From the NCBI RefSeq assembly GCF_947623445.1, contig NC_135246.1, positions 16,289,856-16,353,855 of the forward strand: 64,000 bases of DNA, given 5' to 3'. This document shows positions 25,788-37,636 of this stretch, one piece after another (the first letter of the stretch is position 1; the number at the start of each line of letters is the position of its first letter). The stretch is from Clavelina lepadiformis. Its lineage: Eukaryota > Chordata > Ascidiacea > Aplousobranchia > Clavelinidae. The translations under genes were made by a program, and so were the position numbers. Below the pieces are notes generated by a model that was not told where the DNA came from, ran no database searches, and saw only the letters and a list, made by a program, of their open reading frames with translations.

Positions 25788-28700
25788 TTAGTTGTCATGT
25801 GAAGAAGTGTGGCCGCCGCTCGTTCCTGTGATGGAGCCGTAAGTTTCACTCCCTGAAGTACTTCTCACAGATTTTCTCATTTCATCCAGATGTAAGCGCC
25901 GATTTTCATTTTTAACAAAAATAAATAAAACAGGGACAGAGAAGGCAAAACAGCCAAGCAGTATGTAATTTGCAAACGTCGGATCTGAAACAATTGGTCA
26001 TATTGTTGAGTGCAGACATATTTCTGAATTTACAAGTTATCACAATGTGCTCCTAATGAATTTATCGAAACAAAGAGACAGTCACTCTTATATAAACAGA
26101 ACAGAACTTTTCATTGATAAATCAAAACAACTAACTTATATGCGCAGTACCTGTGGCGTAACCTAGTGCCAAGAGTAAGAAGAATGATGAAATGTTGAAA
26201 AGCCAAACTAAAATGGAAGTGGATATGCTTTCACTGACTGGGTAGGCTCTGTCAGCTGCCATTTCCATACCCAAAGGAATGGCTGCATTTACTGCAATTC
26301 CCAGGATAATATTGGTTGCCCAAATTTCGCCTGCAATGCTGAGAGGTGTTAGTTTTGAGTTAAAAATTTCAATCGTTGTCAAAATTTAACCTATTATACC
26401 TTTCTGCGGTAAAAATGGAGTGAACTTTAGCCATTTATTTGTGATAATGATTAAATAGAGAAACATGATGAGCGCAAGTGAAAAAAGTATGCTGAGCATT
26501 ATCTTCATCTTTCCTTTCAAGCGATCTGTTATCCTGAAATTTGACATTTTATATTATAGTTTTAAAAAGTTGTCAATGATGAAAAGCTGTTTTACTTACC
26601 AGCCAACAACCATTCCAACACCACAACCTACTAAAGTCATGATGAATCCAATTTCACCAGCTTCATCCTGTAAATTGTAGTTTTTGTGTAGGATAGATTA
26701 TTCTTGTTACAAAATGCTGATTTTAAATACAAATTTTTCAAATTAAAAGTTTTGTAAATAAACTTCTGTACTAAACGATTAGAATTGCTTAAATACTTTC
26801 AACTTTTCTTTTATTATTCATACAAAAATAGAATCAAGTTGATAAAGGACATCTGTACCTGAGATACATTAAGAGGTTGAACTATAAGTGGCATGACACC
26901 AGTCCATGCCCCCCAGGTACCAAGAGTTAAGGCCAGGACCAAAGCTATAAAATTATACTGGCGATTTTTGCTGACATTTTTCAAACCTGCCTAAAAAAGG
27001 TAATTTTGCTATTAAACTTTCATGTGTTTCTGTACATAATTTATTTCTTGATAAAACTGTTGCACTACTATGTATACTCACTTTAAAATCCATCCGCTCC
27101 ACAGATGCAGACAGGCTGGGTGGAAGTGGAGGATGTCGTGGAAAATATGCGAAAATGGCCAGAAAAATAACCACAGCGATTCCAAATTCAACATAAAGAA
27201 CATTTTGGATGTCTCTTCTGTCAAGCATCAACAATTATTTATGTTAAATCCTGATTACAGGGTAAAACTGAATACGCACTTTTAAAAATTTAAAATTGTT
27301 CAACATTTTTAAATTTCAGATTTAAAATTTGATGTAACCTTATTTGAATAACTTCGTAACAAGTGTCATTCTTGGTCAAATTTTGAAGAACATGCTGGAA
27401 GCATGATGCATTAACGACATCCTTTGAAGGAGATTTAACCAAATCGCCAATAATATATGCCGTGCCAGTTCCTATAGCAAGACAATGAAAAACTGTAACA
27501 ATATTTGTAATAAGTCTATCAACGATAAACTTCCATTAATATTTACTAACCCATATAATTTAATAGTGTTGATATACTTGTCGCCGTAATCCTTTCATTT
27601 GGTGGAAACCATGTACTAGATAAAAGTGGTGGTGCGGCCATTACGACACATCCACCAATTCCATTTAAAAAATGAGCAAAATGAATAAAACTGCAAACAC
27701 AAGATTTTCTATTTACAACGTTTCATTGTTTTATCGTTGGCTTTGAAACTAAAGATATATCTAGACTTTATTAACTTACTATTTTATGATATTAACATGC
27801 AAGGGAAAACATCGAATTCCTGCTCCGATTGCTACAAACAATGCTGTTGAAACACACGCAACCCTAAGTCCTTTTTGATCCAAGATCCACATATAAATTG
27901 GCATTGATACAATAAAAGCAATGGGTCCCCAGTTCGTTAGTAACTCAATGTCAACTGAATAGAAAACAACAAAATGTTGGACACTAAAATTTGGCAGAAT
28001 AGTCTGTTGTACATAACATAGTTTTGATAATTGATTTGTCGTCTCGGTAGCCGAGTGGTTAGAGCGCTGAGCTTGCAATAATGCAGCCCATGTTCTGATG
28101 TTTGATACCTTGTAGTGCTACCGTAAGATTGCCCATGGCAAAGCATTAATGACGCTTGCTCCTGTTCATTGGTTTTAATGAATAGTTTCTAATTCATGCA
28201 ATCCAATAAAATAAATTAGAAAATACAAATAAAAAACAGCATCAGTTGGAATTTAAACAACGACTAACTTGGTAATCGAGGCTCGAGTGATGAGGAATCA
28301 TTGCTAACTTTAATTTGTGCAAAGAATTTCCTCAGTCCAAGGATAAAGATTATGATACCATACCATCACTAATATTAATTAATAGGGTTTTCAGCGAATG
28401 TAACACAAAATGCCTTTAGTACTGGTAGATCGTTAATAGTTGCAAATAGTAAAAAATATCTTACAAGGTGTAAAACCATAAGCTACTTTTGCAGAGTCGG
28501 CTATAGGAGACCAAGTGTTCCAAATACATCCTTGCAACCAACCCATGAAAGAAAATATAAGACAAATGTACCAGCGATACCAATAAGTTTGACAACGAAC
28601 ATAGACAGTAGATGGAGCAATTTCTTCGCTTTCGTCGTCAGAGTATTTTGGAAAGTAAGTCAAATCATCATCTTGTGTTTTGAACTTTAAACAGGAAGCA

Positions 28701-28849
28701 ACATAAACATGTTTGTTAGTTAATAAACGCAATATTTAATCTCAAATAACATGTAACAAACTTACATTTTTTGCTGATATTGGAACACTATGAAGTGAAG
28801 GCTGGGATTCATATGATTTGTTCGAAATCAATGCTGTCTTTTCCTCCAT
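25788..28849 (-). CDS. SLC49A4/DIRC2-like MFS transporter, copy B
   Basis: Near-identical tandem duplicate of copy A. Exons on the minus strand: 28849-28766, 28684-28465, 27954-27780, 27690-27551, 27471-27339, 27217-27082, 26990-26859, 26667-26600, 26533-26400, 26330-26151, 25984-25788. Splice sites and phases equal those of A, and the reading frame is open to a TAA, giving 532 residues. Differences from A include EEKTALI at the N-terminus (sorting signal retained), WITDRL for WFTDRL, SSTWF for SNTWF, ADRAYPVSES for ADGAYPVSEG, and a changed C-terminal tail (GGHTSSHDN). Exons 5-7 and their introns are identical to A. Role: predicted lysosomal small-molecule exporter, by family only. No disabling change was found, so it is probably functional. 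Confidence 0.9.
28038..28232 (+). mobile_element. tRNA-like SINE, copy in transporter B intron
   Basis: The 5' part resembles a tRNA: GGTAGCCGAGTGGTTAGAGC acts as an A-box-like block, followed by a degenerate B-box (GATGTTTGATACC). After it come a non-tRNA body and an A-rich tail with repeated AATAAA-like units. The better preserved A-box here than in the A copy helps to identify the class. Parent tRNA not assigned; the block looks most like a Ser/Leu-type D arm, but that is a guess. Confidence 0.72.
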
Positions 28850-28872
28850 TTTATTTTATTCTGATTTCATTG

Positions 28873-28975
28873 CAGGACATTTCCACGTCAAAGCAATTTG
28901 TGTTTAAAGACTCATTCAAAGGTGCTTTGAAAAACTTTCCTACAACACAACTGCCACCAGCACTTGTTTAAAACT
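28873..28975 (-). pseudogene. Exon 5 remnant of the relic transporter, unit 2
   Basis: Duplicate of the exon 5-like piece at 22250-22350 in unit 1, sharing ACTCATTCAAAGGTGCTTTG. The neighbouring exon 4-like and exon 6-like pieces of unit 1 are deleted here. It lies just upstream of copy B's start codon, so it may now form part of that gene's 5' flank. Confidence 0.7.
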
Positions 28976-30855
28976 TTTGTAATTTATATTGAGCAAGACA
29001 GAAATAGCATGAACAAAATAAGCACATATCATGATAATAAAAGTCGAAGACAATGAAACTGATAAGCAATTTAAATTTTTTTTTACATTTATTACTTGTT
29101 GTTTATCATATGCCACAATTATGCACCTATCATTTATCACACCTATACACCAATATCAACTAATTGACATGAACTATAATATACACAAAATGATGGTTAC
29201 CGGTGATAACACAGAGCATCATACTAGTGACTATTTCCTGTTGTCAAGCCTTGAAATTAGGTTGTATAATTTCCTACATTTCAGGTAGTATGTCATAACG
29301 TTGTCAGACTAACACCATTCAAAACCAAACATCAAGCACAAAACTTAAACAGTACCATAACGTTGGATTTTCAGTGAACATCATGAAATACAAAAAAATA
29401 TTGTCCTGGTATTATGATGTAATTAAAACTTATCCATAAAGGAAGTGATCACTGGTGTTAATGAAGTTTTATTTGCCTTGGTGTCGTCAAGAAAAGTGTT
29501 TTTAATTGGTTAAGCATTTTATTTGGTTCAACTTTATTTGCATTGTGTCTTTTTTTCTTAGAGTTGCCCTATGCTTTCTATATAAACTTCCACTATAAAT
29601 TTGTTAAATTTACATTTATGCTTTTTGACCGACTGTTTAGTTGGACCCTGGTGTACGAATGCAATCAAGCCGAATATAATGGTGTCAGTTATGAATGATC
29701 TGGATATAAATATATTGTGATAACATACGATGCAGTTGCCAATATGGTCTTCTGCCATAGCTTCAAGTTCAAACCAAATGTTTGCAAAAGCCCAAGCTTC
29801 ACATTTATTCAACTTTGCTGAGCAGAGTCGCATTTTAATCAGTATAGTAAAACATATAATGCTTCATCCAACAAAAATCATAGCACAAACGGTACAGTTG
29901 AATTCATCACAGCTTTTTGATAGTTCTGTGCCGAATGGTTTAATTTCAAGATTTAGCAAATGGCGCATAAAAAACACAGGGCACCCTCAAAGTCTTAACA
30001 TAATTTATAGCAATCTACGTTTCAAATTTTCTTAAGACTTAGAGAACGCCCTCTATATAGCAAGTACTAGGCAAATAACTATAACACTGGACACTTTTCA
30101 AGATGAAAGAAGGCACATCACAGCAATAACGCTTTTGATTGCAAGAAAGGAATAATTTTAAATTGTGAAAACTGCATAAACTGTGAAATAATTTAACGCT
30201 AATCGGACATTGCAATCATTAAAAAAACAGTTATCAGTTAATAAACAACTGAAGGGCAGAGCTGAAGTCAGAAACAAAAAGGACAATAATATAATTAGCA
30301 ATATTTAAAGTTTACGGAATGGAAATCTATAGAAAAAACACCCTATGAGCCGTATCAATCAAAGCATATTTGGCATTAGGATTAACAACTGGGACTACCA
30401 AGAAAAAGTGGAAAACACAAACTTAAGAAATTAACATTTCCACATTAAAGATTTTTATGTATTATTTATATTATTTTTATTTATATTATTTTTGTTTTTT
30501 TTTATATTTAACCATCATCTTACAAAACGAAAAAATTGCACTGTAAAAGTTAAAGCAAAAGATTAGTAACCATTGAACAAGAATTGAACAATATAATAAA
30601 ATGCCAGAAAAAAAGAAACTAAATCGTCATGAAAAAATATGCATTTCCTTCATAGAAGTATAGAAGGATGACAATAAACTGAAACATAGATGTATATACC
30701 AAACAAATTCTCATGTGATAGGATCTTGTACCCTTCAAATGTTCAAATACGGTATTTACAATAAATTAAGTTTTTCATTTTTAAAAAAGATTCCAACAAA
30801 TAGAGTATCAGAATGAAAAGAGTTTCAAATTCCTTATGTTTGATTTAGTAATTAG
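28976..30855. other. Intergenic between transporter copies B and C
   Basis: Up to 29963 this is the right part of duplication unit 2. Beyond that lies single-copy A/T-rich DNA, including a TTTAT-rich low-complexity run at about 30460-30510. No exon is recognised. Confidence 0.6.
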
Positions 30856-33800
30856 TTATGCATGTGCTGCTTCATCTTTTAAAGAGCAACTGCTGTCAAA
30901 TGATCCATAAGGTGACGATAAAGTGGATGGTGAGATTGACTTCCTCTGCACATCAAGTTCTAAACGGCGATTTTCTTCTTTGGTGAACAATATCAGCAAT
31001 GGAAGACCGATAGCATATGATCCAAGCATGATATAATTTGCAAAAGTGGGGTCTGCAATAAAAGATTATTGCAAAAAAAATATAAAATTTTCTTATTTGA
31101 AAGACACTGAAAATAGACGTTTGCCTGGTCCTCTTAAAGAGGTTGAGCTATTCAAAATAGACGACGCTTCACATACCATACATATGAACCTAACAGTAAA
31201 ATTACAACTGCAATCACCAGGAGAAAAATTTAATCCGAGAAGAAAGAAAAATGAAGAGATGTTAAGCAACCAAACCAGGATGGAAGTTGACGTTCCTTCC
31301 CCAACAGGATAAGCAGCATCTGCAGCCATCTCCATTGCTATTGGAACACTTGCATTCGACAGAATCCCAAGGATAATACAAGCCGCCCAGATTACACCTA
31401 AAATAAGACAAGATGGAAAACAAAACTGAAAATGCCTTTGTTCCGATAGATACTTCCAGAGTGAGATGATACAGACTTGATCGCTTTATGCATCACATAT
31501 TTTATCTCATAAGCATGTACGTCAACAAAGACTACTTCACAGATCCTGAAAATAAGCTGTAAATACCACTTTGGGGCAGAAATGGAACAAAGTGGAGCCA
31601 TTGATTGTTAACTATGACAAAATAAATGAACATTATTAGGGTCAGAGCAAAAAGAACCACAAGCGTTCGCTTCATTTTTCCTTTTAGTCGATCGGTGATC
31701 CTAAATGATGGTAATAAATGTATATAAATCAAAATGCAATCATACTATGCAAATTTCTTAAGAAAACCATATCTTAAGTGTGAGATTACAATCTACATTT
31801 GCCTACATCTCCTTGCTACATACCATCCAACAAACATGCCAACCACACAGCCAGACAGTGACATAAAGAATCCAATATTTCCAGCTTCTTTCTGCAAAAT
31901 AAAACCAAAACTCAAAAAGCATTAGCTTTGTTTACTCAATGCATATTTGTTTAAATATTTCAGGGCATGCAACCTGAATGTAAGTGATATCAAAGCAACA
32001 CAACAGCCACCAACTTGCGACAATATAGTTCATGAAAGTACCTGAGTCACATGAAGCGGATCCAAAATGAGAGTCATGACACCCGTCCATCCACCCCAGA
32101 AACCCTGGGTCAGTCCAGCAACAAGTGCCACAACCAAGTACCGCTTGTTACGGATGACTATTTTTAAACCAGCCTGACAATAAACCAATATGTTAGTCTC
32201 TATATATGATAAATTTGTGAACATTTTAACTGGGCATTTTTGAGCGGCTTCATACATAAATTTAGTAACATTGTAAAAACAAGTTATTGCGAATTTTTTT
32301 TACCTTTAAATCCATTCTTTCACAAGAAGCAGACAAGCTTGGCGGCAAAGGGGGACGTTTTGGAAAATATATGAGCATAGCAAGGAAAACGAATACAGCA
32401 ATACCACATTCCACATACAAGACATTCATAATTTCCTTTCTGGTATTTAATAAGAATCGATAGTGCTTATTAGTAAGGTTACTATCATTTTAATAGATTA
32501 ATTGTAACTTAGTAACGTAAAAAAGGCATGTTATTGTTATAGAATTCTCATTATCAGTCCTTTGATAAAAAGAAAGTGTGTGATTTCAAACCTAATTTCT
32601 CTGACTTCAGCACAAGAGTCATTGTGCTTTAAAGATTTGGTATCGAAGCAAGACAGATTTGAAGATCTATTGGATGGTGCTTTAACATATTCTGCAACTA
32701 TATATCCGCCACCAGTTCCTGAATGGTGACAAGCATATCAGTCTTTGAAACAATAACAGACCAAAAAACTTTATGCAGTTAGTATTGGTCTAGCTGGGAC
32801 ATATATCCCAACTCACCTAAATAATTGAATAAAGTTGATAAACCAGTTGCCGTGATTCTTTCATTTGGAGGGAACCAGGTATTTGATAAAAGTGGAGGGG
32901 TTGCCATGACAACACAACCGCCCATTCCATTAAAAAATTGGCCCAGATGCATCAGGCTGTAAAAATTCTGCAAGTTTTATTTTCACATTTTTCACACAGT
33001 TATTTCTTTCACACAATTAAAAGTTTCAAAAGCTGAATAGAGCCTAAGTGGTTATACATGAAAAGTACACTATTTCAACATGAACGCCATAAGTATTAAA
33101 GTGCAAAGCATTGTAGCGTCTTGGCCATATCACTTCATAGTACAGAAGTTCTTACTACTTCATAACTTGTAATTGAAAAGGCAGGCATCGAACAGCTGTT
33201 CCAAGTGCAACAAGAAAGGCGGTGGATAAGCAAGAAACTCGAAGACCCTTCTCTTCAAGAAGCCAAGCAAAAAATGGCATTGAAACAATGAATGATATTG
33301 GTCCCCAGTTTGTGAGAAGTTCTATATCGCCTTGGATCATAACATTTTGTTAAACTGGTTTTGTTCATAAATATAAAACATATTTAGAACCTTTGTGGAT
33401 CAAACTTCTAAAAACAAATACTGGTACAGCATATATAAAGACAAAGAAGGTACATTACGATGCATAACAGACCTTTTTCAACAGTGGTTGGCTACGTTAA
33501 AATAGAGAGGCATGATTGTCTTATTATCCGTGACAACAATGTAGCACAGAAATATTTTTGTTAATTGCTACATTAAAATGTTGCAAATAGCACAAGAGCA
33601 GATGCGTTTATGTAATGTTTCTCATAGTATATATACTCCAACAAAGAACTAACTATTAAGTCTGAAACATATAAGTGTTTGGAAATATTATATGAATGCA
33701 TTTGCTCTTGTTTTGCTATTTACAGCAATTGTTTGGCATAACAAGTCTATTTTAACTCTCCTCAAGTTATATTGATTTGTTGATTGCAAAATGTTTGATG

Positions 33801-34786
33801 ATTAGATTGTTCTTTTAATTTGGTGAGCACCACACAGCTTCTTGCATCCGCAGCAATTAAAACTAGTAATATACTTAAGTAAATTATTTGCTTAACTTTT
33901 AATAGCACTTTAAACTCCACCTACAATTGCGCCAAACTTTACATAAGTTTTAAAACACACCTTCAGCTCAAAGAGAGATGACCTAAAAAGATGTGTACAT
34001 ATACTGTATAACTAGTTCATTAAAATAATTATTTTTAGAGAAACTTCAAGAAACCCTATGCTACACACCAAGTTAAAACATTTAGGAATTAGTGGTGAAA
34101 CATTTTGAATTAATTAAAATTAAGAACTTTACAGCACTCCTTTGTCTCAGATAGGTTAGAGAACATTGTGAGTGACTGTTGTGAATGGACGAATGGTCTA
34201 TTGTGGATGCTATTTATGACAAATATTATATAGGTAATAGTCTGCCTACATGTCTATTGTAAAATATGTACCGCTTATGCAATAGCACAACTGCAAAATA
34301 ATGTTATTCAGATGGCTGGACTGTGTTTAAATTTCTTTTATAATAATCACAAAATACATAAACTCTTACCAGAAGTGAACCCATACACTGCCTTTGCTGA
34401 AGTATCGATTGGAGACCAAGTGTTCCATATGGCACCTTGCAAGAATCCCAATAATGAAAAGATAAGGCATATGTACCATCGATACCAGTATGTTTGACAT
34501 TTCACATATACTGAAGACAAATGTTGGTTTTTATTTTCATCGATGCTGCCATACGACGGTGGTGGGGATGTAGTTTCTTCAGAATTTGCAATGTTGTGGT
34601 TTATAGGCAAAACATTATCCTGCAAAACAGTTATATTGCTCATCAGAAATTTCTTATAATGAAGCTCATACAAGTGACAGCAAGATTGAGCCAACTTTAA
34701 GTATCGTGCACCTTTCTTGATACTGCTGTATCGCCATCACTTTCACAAGGGTTTGGGTCATAATGGAGCAGTGGAGATGATTCCAT
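30856..34786 (-). CDS. SLC49A4/DIRC2-like MFS transporter, copy C
   Basis: A more diverged paralogue with the same exon plan. Exons on the minus strand: 34786-34712, 34619-34370, 33330-33156, 32956-32817, 32718-32592, 32439-32304, 32173-32042, 31891-31824, 31700-31567, 31397-31218, 31052-30856. The phases join to 537 residues. Family words: WNTWSPIDTSAKAVYGFTSG, TWFPPNERITATGL, YFPKRPPLPPSL, WITDRLKGKMK. The N-terminus MESSPLL contains a textbook ExxxLL lysosomal sorting signal, similar in type to those of A and B although the surrounding residues differ. The exon 5 luminal loop carries sequons NRS, NLS and NDS and two cysteines. It lies outside the segmental duplication and has larger introns (about 1 kb between exons 2 and 3). 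Family is secure; substrate and cell type are inferred. Confidence 0.9.
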
Positions 34787-35347
34787 GATAAGTGCGGTGT
34801 CAAAAAATATACACAAACATTTAAAACAGGTCTGTTAATGTAGCAGTCTTACGGCGGTGCCATGTCTGCCGAAAATTTGTTGTTATTATAAACCATTTGG
34901 GGATGTGTAGAGTTCCAGTTAGATACTTAAACAAACTGGAATTTTCTATACAGAACAATAAACAGATTGGAAACAATTGCACAGGAAAGTACCAAACTGA
35001 AAATATCTAAACAAAAAATAAACAAACTGCATTAATTTATGCAGAAATGTGTCTGACGTTATTTATTCCAAACAAGAAAATAAGAACTTCAAAATATGCC
35101 AAAACAGAAAATAAACACATATGAATAAAAAACAGAAAACTATTAAATTAAAAAAGTTCATTAAACAAAATACTAGGCCTGCTGTAAAACATCAGTAAAC
35201 AAATAACTAAGCCCACGGTACTAAAAATGTAACACAAAAATAAAAGATCGGTTGCACTGTAAAATTCCAGTAGCCTACAAAATGTAAATTATTTTCAAAC
35301 AGAAACAAAAAAATGGAAACAACTGAACTGGAAACATCCAAAAAAGA

Positions 35348-35441
35348 AGTTGCAAAGATTTAAACAAAAATTTTTTAGAGTAAACTCCAGAACAAGTTGC
35401 AAAGATTTAAACAAGAATTTTTTAAAGTAAACTCCAAACAA
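35348..35441. repeat. Two-copy 47-bp tandem repeat
   Basis: AGTTGCAAAGATTTAAACAA begins a unit at 35348 and again at 35395, followed by similar TTTTTTA and GTAAACTCCA words with a few differences. It lies in intergenic DNA and no function is apparent. Confidence 0.8.
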
Positions 35442-36003
35442 AGAATCAAACAAAATCAACAAAAATCGGAACTACGAAATGGCTAACATTAACGGCATGA
35501 TTGGTTTGTTTTGGGGCCTTGGCTAGTCCAGTAGGCCAAATCAGTGTTTATAAGAGGCACACACACTTGAGGCATATAGAATAGGAAAGGATCCGGGTAA
35601 GACGGATCTTGATTCAAGGAACTTAGCGCCTTTCATTATTCCTATTAAAACTTTGCTTTGCAACACAAACCCCCTAACATAATACTTTAACAAGCTGGTG
35701 AGTAATAAATCAACCGATTGTTTATGCACGCTTGATTGCGTTGGCCAATCAAAGAGTGTCTTTGCTGAACGGAGACCTACCACTTACCAAACCTGCAAAT
35801 TAACGCAAATAATATATTTCAAATAGCATCGTAAGTTGGAACATTCCAATCAAAGCTTTATTCAAAAGTATAAAAACATTATTAAAACCAAATGCATCAT
35901 CAAGCAAACTGGAGAAGTATTTCCCCATTTATTTTGACGCATATCGCCCCTCGAGTTTAGTTTTCACACAAAATTCTTCAGCAAATTTTAACAGCAAACA
36001 AAC

Positions 36004-36004
36004 A

Positions 36005-36036
<32 letters not shown>
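36004..36036. repeat. (TAAA)n microsatellite
   Basis: About eight uninterrupted AAAT/TAAA tetramers. A simple repeat, probably length-polymorphic. Confidence 0.95.
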
Positions 36037-36788
36037 ACACGAAGTTAAATAGAATCGAAGTCGGTTTAAAAAGTGTTTTGGGCTTTGCAGTATTGATTGT
36101 TTGTTCCAACTTTTTTATACTCGTGTGACATAGCAAACTTGCGTTCATTGTCCCTCAAGACCCATTCTTTGGTGAAATCAAAACGGATTTCAGGACACAA
36201 AAACCAGCTTTTTATAAATGACCCGTCAGCTTTGTTAATTGCCTGCAATACCCTAAATCGATCTTGAAGAGCGACTTGACATATTAACAGTTAGATGATG
36301 TTGTCGTAGTAACGACGTGCTGCAACAATGGTGTATCGTCATCAACGGTAGCTACTTCCTGATAAAGGCAGGAAATTGCATGCTTAGTTGTGTTATATGC
36401 AGTACTAGAAAACCGTTACATTGTTTTATCCCATTATGTTAGCTGGCGGTAACAACATGATTTGATATCGTAATTTGTCCATTATTTTCTTAGAAATCAG
36501 GAATGTCTTTGCTAACTGTCATAATACTCGAGTGGTAGTCTAAAGTTTAGATTATAAGCGTGCCGCAGTTCATAGTTTGAGGTTATTCCTTGATAGTGTG
36601 AAAAAATGAAACAACTATCTTAATAACCTTGTTTAATCTTAAGTGGCTTTTCAATCTAAAATAGTGGTAAAATATGATATGAAAATTATTGGAAAAGTAA
36701 TAGCTTACATTTATTTCCGGTAAAAAACGACTAGGCTTATAGCCATACGTAATATAGTGTAAGATTATTATTATATTAGGTAAAGGTG

Positions 36789-37636
36789 ATGGCTGGACAT
36801 CAGCTGGAGGAAGCTGACATTACCAAAGAAGCGATGAAAGAATATGAAGACTTGATCGTGCACACTCACTTACCAGTAAGAAAGAATACAAAAGGCGAAA
36901 AAGGTAGGCTGAATCTGCGCTATGTACAGTATACAAATTATTTACTAAACTTTCATTAAAATTGAAAGAACAATTATGCCGCAAATAAAACAAGCCGTTT
37001 GTAATACTGCAGTAAAAGGTCATAAAGGCCTAACTGGATGGAAATAAATGATATTTTCTACTATCAGATGAAAACTTTGCGTGGGGAGTTCATAACGGGA
37101 ATTTACTGATAACTAACCCACCAACAGCTAGGAGGGGAAGCCGCCTTGACACCACCATCACTGAACACTGGATGCTTTTTCCCGATGAGATTGAAAGTAG
37201 CATTAGAGAAAAGCTGTTTGCACGTAAGATACTGTTCGCAGAAGAGAAAGCTTACCTTACTTACGCATACGTAAAAATATGAGAATATTTGTGTTGTAAA
37301 TACCATATTTTGTAACTGTATGGGCTCATCAACTACCTGCCACCACAGAATAAAAATAAAACTCCTGGCCATTAACTTGTGTTATGTTTTTATTTTAATT
37401 TTAAAGTGACTGACCAAGAAAAGTTATTCGGTGTGAAGTATTCTCTGCACAGTTTCACTGATCTCTGCATCACATTGGAATATCGAAATCCGGAAGCGTA
37501 CGAGAAGACACAGGCGCTTTACAGCAGTGGTCAGCTTAAAGATTCTGTTGTGGCAGGCCTGAAAAACGCTGGCTATGATTGTGACGTTGATGTGACGTAC
37601 TTTGATTCAGTGATAAAAAGTGATGTAAAAGACTGA
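36789..37636 (+). CDS. Three-exon gene, 166-residue protein of unknown family
   Basis: Exons 36789-36903, 37068-37223 and 37407-37636 join in phase (115+156+230 bases) to an ATG-to-TGA frame. The product has no signal peptide or membrane segment. It starts MAGHQLEEADITKEAMKEYE, and the middle holds ENFAWGVHNGNLLITNPPTA, then a TTITEHWMLFPDEIE segment. The C-terminal part (FGVKYSLHSFTDLCITLEY, then SGQLKDSVVAGLKNAGYD) looks like a compact alpha/beta fold. A competing donor at 36876 would put exon 2 out of frame, which supports the chosen splice. I do not recognise the family and propose no function. The three matching phases and balanced composition make a real gene likely. Confidence 0.75.

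Larger units (their letters stand above)
24021..29963. repeat. Tandem segmental duplication, unit 2
   Basis: This is the second copy of the unit at 16391-24020: inversin exon tail, 3' flank, transporter copy B, remnant of the relic gene and right flank. It is shorter by about 1.7 kb, mainly because sequence matching roughly 21240-22230 and 22510-23215 is absent. The stretch 26806-27504 is base-for-base identical to 19175-19873, introns included, whereas flanking parts differ by scattered substitutions. Confidence 0.92.
34787..36788. other. Gene-poor, A-rich intergenic stretch
   Basis: Strongly A-rich on this strand, with many AAACA-type words at 34900-35460, a 47-bp tandem pair (35348-35441) and a TAAA microsatellite (36004-36036). 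One exon-like open segment on the minus strand (36244-36066) follows a good acceptor (TATTGCAG), but no partner exon was found. The 5' region of the 36789 gene lies at the right end. Confidence 0.5.
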
